From positions 43,085 through 107,084 of the forward strand of contig JAILOG010000011.1 in NCBI GenBank assembly GCA_024690965.1: a stretch of DNA of 64,000 bases. The letters run 5' to 3'. Below the pieces are notes generated by a model. It had not been told where the DNA came from and ran no database searches. It was given only the letters and a program-made list of their open reading frames with translations. Made by a program: the position numbers and the translations under genes. Within the stretch, counting starts at the first letter, position 1; each line of letters opens with the position of its first letter. This DNA is from Clostridiales bacterium. Its GTDB lineage: Bacteria > Bacillota > Clostridia > Oscillospirales > Acutalibacteraceae. Shown here in pieces: positions 60,463-64,000 of this stretch.

Positions 60463-61344
60463 ATGAACAGTATTTTACAAATCAAAAACTTAACCAAATA
60501 TTACGGAAAAACTTTGGGCGTTAAAGATATAAACTTAGAACTGGATAAAGGCGAAATATTCGGGTTCATCGGACCTAACGGCGCGGGAAAATCAACTACC
60601 ATAAGATCGGTGCTTAACCTGATAAACAAAACCTCGGGAGAAGTGCTTTTTGAAGGAAAAACGCTTGATAAAAACGATACAGACGCTAAAAGTCAAATAG
60701 GATATTTGCCGAGCGAAATAAACCTTTACGATGATTTGACCGTAAAACAAATGCTTGATTTACACGAAAAATTTTTTGATAAAGATATCTCCCAAAGAAG
60801 AAAAGAGCTTACAGACAGACTAAAGCTTGACGAAACAAAAAAAACGGAAGAATTATCTTTGGGAAATTTGAAAAAACTGGGTATTGTTTTGGCTTTTATG
60901 CACGAGCCGAAGCTGTTGATACTCGACGAGCCCACAAGCGGCTTGGACCCCATAATACAGCAGGAGTTTTTCAACCTTTTGACTGAGGAAAAGCAAAAAG
61001 GAACGACCGTTTTTTATTCCACTCATATATTGAGCGAAATTTCCAAAATATGCGACAGAGTAGGGATAATAAAATCCGGCAGGCTGTTAAAGGTAGAGCC
61101 TGTAAAAGAGCTTATAGACAAAAGCCTTTCTTATGTTACGGTTTCATCAAAACACTGCGATGAAATAATCAAAGATTTAAATATTGAACCTACAGCCGCG
61201 GAAAACAACACGGTGATTTTTAAAAACACTTCCGACGCCGATACATTGGTAAAAACGCTTGCAAAATATAGAATTGATAAGCTTTATATAGAACAGGCTT
61301 CTCTTGAGGATATATTCCTGCATTATTACGAACAGGAGGGATAA
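60463..61344 (+). CDS. ABC transporter ATP-binding protein (ABC-2 exporter type)
   Basis: A 293-residue ATPase: Walker A GPNGAGKST (about residues 36-44), Q-loop region LPSEINLYDDLTV, a signature motif degenerated to LSLGNLKKL, Walker B LLILDEPTSGLDP and the H-loop STHILSE. A C-terminal extension of about 75 residues resembles DrrA/CcmA-type exporters. The ATG at 60463 is preferred, spaced from AGGGGTG; a GTG at 60451 is in frame. The permease follows after 2 bp. The substrate is unknown. Confidence 0.95.
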   Translation: MNSILQIKNLTKYYGKTLGVKDINLELDKGEIFGFIGPNGAGKSTTIRSVLNLINKTSGEVLFEGKTLDKNDTDAKSQIGYLPSEINLYDDLTVKQMLDLHEKFFDKDISQRRKELTDRLKLDETKKTEELSLGNLKKLGIVLAFMHEPKLLILDEPTSGLDPIIQQEFFNLLTEEKQKGTTVFYSTHILSEISKICDRVGIIKSGRLLKVEPVKELIDKSLSYVTVSSKHCDEIIKDLNIEPTAAENNTVIFKNTSDADTLVKTLAKYRIDKLYIEQASLEDIFLHYYEQEG

Positions 61345-61346
61345 CA

Positions 61347-62138
61347 ATGCTGAAAAGAGAATTGAAAGTTAACTTTAAAGGCTATTTGATATGGTCAGGC
61401 GTTACGATACTGATGTTTCTTGTTGTGTTTTTGATATACCCTTCCATCATAAACGGACCGGAAGCGGATTCTATAAATGAAATGATGAAGATGTTCCCTC
61501 CCGAATTACTGAAATCATTTAATATGGACCTTGCCTCAATAGACAGCGCATACGGGTGGCTCAAATCGGAGGGGTTTGTATTTATACTGCTTATTATCGG
61601 GTGTTACGCGGGAATATTGGGCTCAAATATCCTGCTTAAAGAAGAAAGCGACAAAACAATAGAATATTTGGGCGTTATGCCGATAAAAAGAACAAGCATC
61701 GTTTTACAAAAAAGCCTTGCTGGCGTTGTTTATATTATCGGTATCACAGCGGCTGTCGGAGTATTTAATTTTATAGGACTTGATTTAAGCGGTGACTTCG
61801 ATAAAAAACAGTATATTTTTCTCAGCCTGACTCCGCTTTTGTCTTGTGTACCCGTTTTCTTTGTATGTATGTTTTTATCCGCATTTGCACATAAAACGAA
61901 AAAAATGCTCGGAATAAGCTTAGGCTTAGTCATACTCAGTTATGTGTTCAACACGCTTTCTTCGTTATCTGAAAATACGGAATATTTAAAGTATTTTTCC
62001 GTTTTCACGCTTGCGGATATAAGAAATGTTATTATAAATATTTCCGTAAATCCGTTGATGATATTCATAAGTCTGTTTATTGACACACTATTCTTATGTA
62101 TGACGATAATCAGGTATAATAAAAAAGAATTAGTGTAA
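61347..62138 (+). CDS. ABC-2 type permease
   Basis: A 263-residue membrane protein with six hydrophobic segments (near 13-35, 75-95, 115-140, 150-170, 180-200 and 228-250). The KEESDKTIEYLGVMPIKRTSIVLQKS loop, coupling to the ATPase, is typical of ABC-2 permeases. It starts 2 bp after the ATPase. The pair would move a peptide, lipid or drug; no self-immunity or precursor gene is beside it. Confidence 0.9.
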   Translation: MLKRELKVNFKGYLIWSGVTILMFLVVFLIYPSIINGPEADSINEMMKMFPPELLKSFNMDLASIDSAYGWLKSEGFVFILLIIGCYAGILGSNILLKEESDKTIEYLGVMPIKRTSIVLQKSLAGVVYIIGITAAVGVFNFIGLDLSGDFDKKQYIFLSLTPLLSCVPVFFVCMFLSAFAHKTKKMLGISLGLVILSYVFNTLSSLSENTEYLKYFSVFTLADIRNVIINISVNPLMIFISLFIDTLFLCMTIIRYNKKELV

Positions 62139-62179
62139 TCGGTATTAAAAAAGCTCTGTTTTGAACAGGACTTAATTTA

Positions 62180-62205
62180 ATAAGCAAAGGAAATAAGCAA
62201 AGGAA
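62180..62205. repeat. Tandem 13-bp duplication carrying the ribosome-binding site
   Basis: ATAAGCAAAGGAA occurs twice without mismatch (62180-62192 and 62193-62205), placing two AAAGGAA Shine-Dalgarno sequences before the ATG at 62214. The second is at the better distance. Confidence 0.85.
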
Positions 62206-62213
62206 AGAAAACT

Positions 62214-63080
62214 ATGGAAAAAATAAGAAAACTATTCGGAGGAATAGATCTGTCGTGGAAAAAAGTGATCATATGGGCAATTGCCGCAGGAGCGTATACG
62301 GCGATTATGGCTATGCTTCCCATCGCGAGAAACACATCTTTTGCGGACTTAACGGTATCGTTTGAAGTGTGGATATTATTCGGTATAATTATTATTATGA
62401 ACAGCAGATCACCTGTCGATTCTGCACTGAAATGCGTTGTGTTCTTTTTGATAAGCCAGCCGCTTGTATATCTTATTCAGGACTTGATAAATCAGAGCAG
62501 TTTGTTTATAACGTATTACAGATATTGGTTTATGTGGACTGTCGCGACTGTACCAATGGGGTTTATCGGTCATTATATGAAAAAGGATAAATGGTGGGGA
62601 TTGCTTATTTTAACGCCGATACTCATTTTGCTTGGGGATCAGTTTTCCGGTTATTTATCAAAAACAATGTTTTCATTTCCGAGACATTTGCTCACGACAG
62701 TATTCTGCATAATAACGTTGATAATTTATCCGTTGTGCATTTTCAAAAACAAAATAAACAAAATTTTAGGAACAGCGGTAAGCGGTTTAATAATTACGGT
62801 AATGACCGTGCTGTGCCTTGTAAACCCGCCTGTATACAGTACCGATATTCTGTCAGACGGAGAAGAGTATAACTTTGACGGTACATATAGTGTCTATCTT
62901 ACTGACGAGAGCTATGGAGAACTGAACATAAGATACGAAGAGGCAATAGAATCGTATATGGTGCACGCCGAATTTAAAAAAGCGGGAAAAACCGAGTTTG
63001 TGCTGGAATCCCCAAACGGAGAAAAAACAACATTTGATATTGAAATCGAAAGAGACACTTTTGACGTAGTGAAAAAATAA
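62214..63080 (+). CDS. Membrane protein with extracytoplasmic C-terminal domain, function unknown
   Basis: A 288-residue protein. About seven hydrophobic segments lie between residues 15 and 210, followed by a soluble domain (about 213-288) that is rich in Asp, Glu and Thr with a beta pattern (NFDGTYSVYLTDESYG, TTFDIEIERDTFDVV). I do not recognise the family. It follows the ABC permease by 75 bp and probably belongs to the same transcript, so it might be an accessory or immunity-like part of the exporter, but this is inference. Confidence 0.65.
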   Translation: MEKIRKLFGGIDLSWKKVIIWAIAAGAYTAIMAMLPIARNTSFADLTVSFEVWILFGIIIIMNSRSPVDSALKCVVFFLISQPLVYLIQDLINQSSLFITYYRYWFMWTVATVPMGFIGHYMKKDKWWGLLILTPILILLGDQFSGYLSKTMFSFPRHLLTTVFCIITLIIYPLCIFKNKINKILGTAVSGLIITVMTVLCLVNPPVYSTDILSDGEEYNFDGTYSVYLTDESYGELNIRYEEAIESYMVHAEFKKAGKTEFVLESPNGEKTTFDIEIERDTFDVVKK

Positions 63081-63112
63081 ACCGGAACTGTAATTTCGTA
63101 AGGAGGAAGTCT

Positions 63113-63514
63113 ATGAAAAAAAGAATAACAGCTGTATTTGCGGTAATTGCCGTATGCTGTGTTGTTATGAGCATTGCCTGCGGATGCGCAAATAAAAAAA
63201 GTGACACAGCGTATTTAACGGGGCAGGATTATCTATATGATATCGCAATAGATTATTTAAGAGAAGAATATATGAAAGAAGAAGAATCGGAAAAAGAAAA
63301 TTGGGAACCCGAATTAGAAGATTATCAGGTGTTCTTCGACTATAAAGGATTTGGTATCTCACAGGAAAATAATAAAAAATACGCTTATATGTGGATATTG
63401 GAAGAAGCGTATTATGTTGTAAACGGCGATTATCATCCGGGTTCGGGAAGCTCAATGCCCTACAAATCAGAATTTGAAAACCACGATTTCATAAGTGGTT
63501 ACTGCCCCTCATAG
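63113..63514 (+). CDS. Putative lipoprotein, possibly truncated at the mobile-element boundary
   Basis: The protein has 133 residues. The signal peptide (about 1-22) ends in SIACGC, with Cys at residue 23 or 25 as possible lipidation sites. It then has an acidic helical stretch (EEYMKEEESEKENWEPELED) and a domain with KYAYMWILEEAYYVVNGDY. A GGAGG ribosome-binding site precedes the ATG. The stop (63512-63514) coincides with the start of sequence that looks foreign, so the C-terminus may be altered by the neighbouring insertion. Confidence 0.65.
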   Translation: MKKRITAVFAVIAVCCVVMSIACGCANKKSDTAYLTGQDYLYDIAIDYLREEYMKEEESEKENWEPELEDYQVFFDYKGFGISQENNKKYAYMWILEEAYYVVNGDYHPGSGSSMPYKSEFENHDFISGYCPS

Positions 63515-63574
63515 GGCTTTAATAAAATCCTCCAAAACGCTTGAAAACAAAGGATTTATCGCAATGTGTCCGCC
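63509..63574 (-). pseudogene. Possible C-terminal remnant of a mobile-element gene
   Basis: Minus-strand codons read GGHIAINPLFSSVLEDFIKAL then TGA, preceded by a TAA in the same frame. It resembles the tail of an integrase or recombinase in composition, but it is only 21 residues and may be chance. It lies between the lipoprotein gene and the TnpV-like ORF. Confidence 0.25.
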
Positions 63575-63731
63575 TTATCCCTTTATACGATTTCACTTGC
63601 GTTTATGCTTCCCTCGCCACCTCATAAGGGCAAAAATAAGGGAAGAAAAATCTGATAACAAGCTATAAAAACAAGTGGCAATCGGGAAACTGTGACATAT
63701 GTGCGAATATATTATACTGGAGGATTTCAAG
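63515..63731. other. Left boundary of a mobile element
   Basis: This 217-bp stretch has no complete gene. It carries the possible remnant at 63509-63574, an AT-rich segment with TATATTATACTGGAGG just before the TnpV-like ORF, and no obvious inverted repeat or duplicated target. Confidence 0.4.
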
Positions 63732-64000
63732 ATGGACAAGTACATTTATGATGAAAACAACGGTCTTTGGTATGAACTGCAAGGCGAATACTATTTGCCG
63801 TGCCTTAGCTTGCCACCCGAAGAAGAAAAGCCTATCGGGATATGGGGACAGCGGCACAAACGCTACCTGAAAGAACATAGAAAAGCAACCTACACAACAC
63901 TTCTGACCAGCGGTAAGCTCAACACTTATCTTTCCGGCATCAACGAACAGGCGCAGGAACGCTTTGAACGGCTCATAGATGGCATGAAGCAGGCACAGGG
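63732..64000 (+). CDS. TnpV-family transposon protein, cut by the window edge
   Basis: The ATG at 63732, behind GGAGG (63719-63723), opens a frame that runs off the right edge (89 codons visible). The translation begins MDKYIYDENNGLWYELQGEY and continues with LPCLSLP, GIWGQRHKRYLKEHRK and LTSGKLNTYLSGINEQAQE. This matches TnpV, a small protein found on clostridial conjugative and mobilisable transposons; its role is not established. Codon choice (many CTG, GGC and CAG codons) differs from the neighbouring genes, which fits recent transfer. The rest of the element lies outside. Confidence 0.85.
   Translation, partial: MDKYIYDENNGLWYELQGEYYLPCLSLPPEEEKPIGIWGQRHKRYLKEHRKATYTTLLTSGKLNTYLSGINEQAQERFERLIDGMKQAQ

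Overview
The window looks like chromosome from an anaerobic, spore-forming, low-GC Firmicute of the Ruminococcaceae/Oscillospirales type. The support is a V-type ATPase operon, Spo0A with a complete spoIIIAA-AH operon, clostridial-style ribosomal leaders, and several secreted proteins ending in type I dockerins. No rRNA, CRISPR array or prophage is visible. The only clear mobile gene is a TnpV-like ORF cut by the right edge.

Layout. 1-7.2 kb: V-ATPase operon I-K-E-C-F-A-B-D (I is partial); the K subunit carries the residues known to bind Na+. 7.3-8.7 kb: lspA and an RluD-type pseudouridine synthase. 8.8-12.9 kb: a secreted papain-like protease with a dockerin, then an ECF sigma factor, its probable membrane anti-sigma factor, and a tiny secreted protein that is little more than a dockerin. 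13.2-20.1 kb: yebC, a large secreted LRR protein, an unannotated 48-residue Gly-rich peptide gene, gpsA, and a minus-strand amidase and polysaccharide deacetylase pair. 20.3-20.5 kb: tRNA-Pro and tRNA-Gln. 20.8-26.1 kb: a polyamine cluster (decarboxylase, SpeE homologue, carboxyspermidine dehydrogenase and decarboxylase), split by a 530-bp block of repeats. 26.3-32.7 kb: spo0A and the spoIIIA operon.

32.7-38.4 kb: a VanY-like protein lacking its metal ligands, a lipoprotein, a DacF-type DD-carboxypeptidase, ligA and a degenerate glycosyltransferase. 38.6-39.5 kb: rplM-rpsI behind an L13-type leader. 39.7-42.4 kb: a secreted dockerin protein and a TfoX-N protein. 42.7-49.1 kb: a surface-polysaccharide operon of three glycosyltransferases and rmlABDC. 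49.3-49.6 kb: four tRNA genes (Gly, Arg, His, Lys). 49.9-51.9 kb: nth and two membrane-associated unknowns. 52-57.9 kb: a 1255-residue protein with 14 SH3-like repeats plus dockerin, and a GH25 lysozyme plus dockerin. 58.1-59.9 kb: rplS and two tandem signal peptidases I. 60.5-63.5 kb: an ABC-2 exporter pair, a membrane protein and a lipoprotein. From 63.7 kb: the mobile-element edge.

Two themes connect the window. First, five dockerin proteins (protease, dockerin-only, repeat protein, SH3b protein, lysozyme) occur without a cohesin or any plant-polysaccharide enzyme, which suggests an extracellular assembly aimed at protein or cell wall. Second, a family of intergenic repeats of about 190 bp with four hairpins, showing compensatory changes between copies, occupies several gene gaps; one copy abuts a gene fragment. 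Start codons were revised wherever a Shine-Dalgarno sequence favoured an internal start. Functions come from motifs read by eye; no database search was possible.
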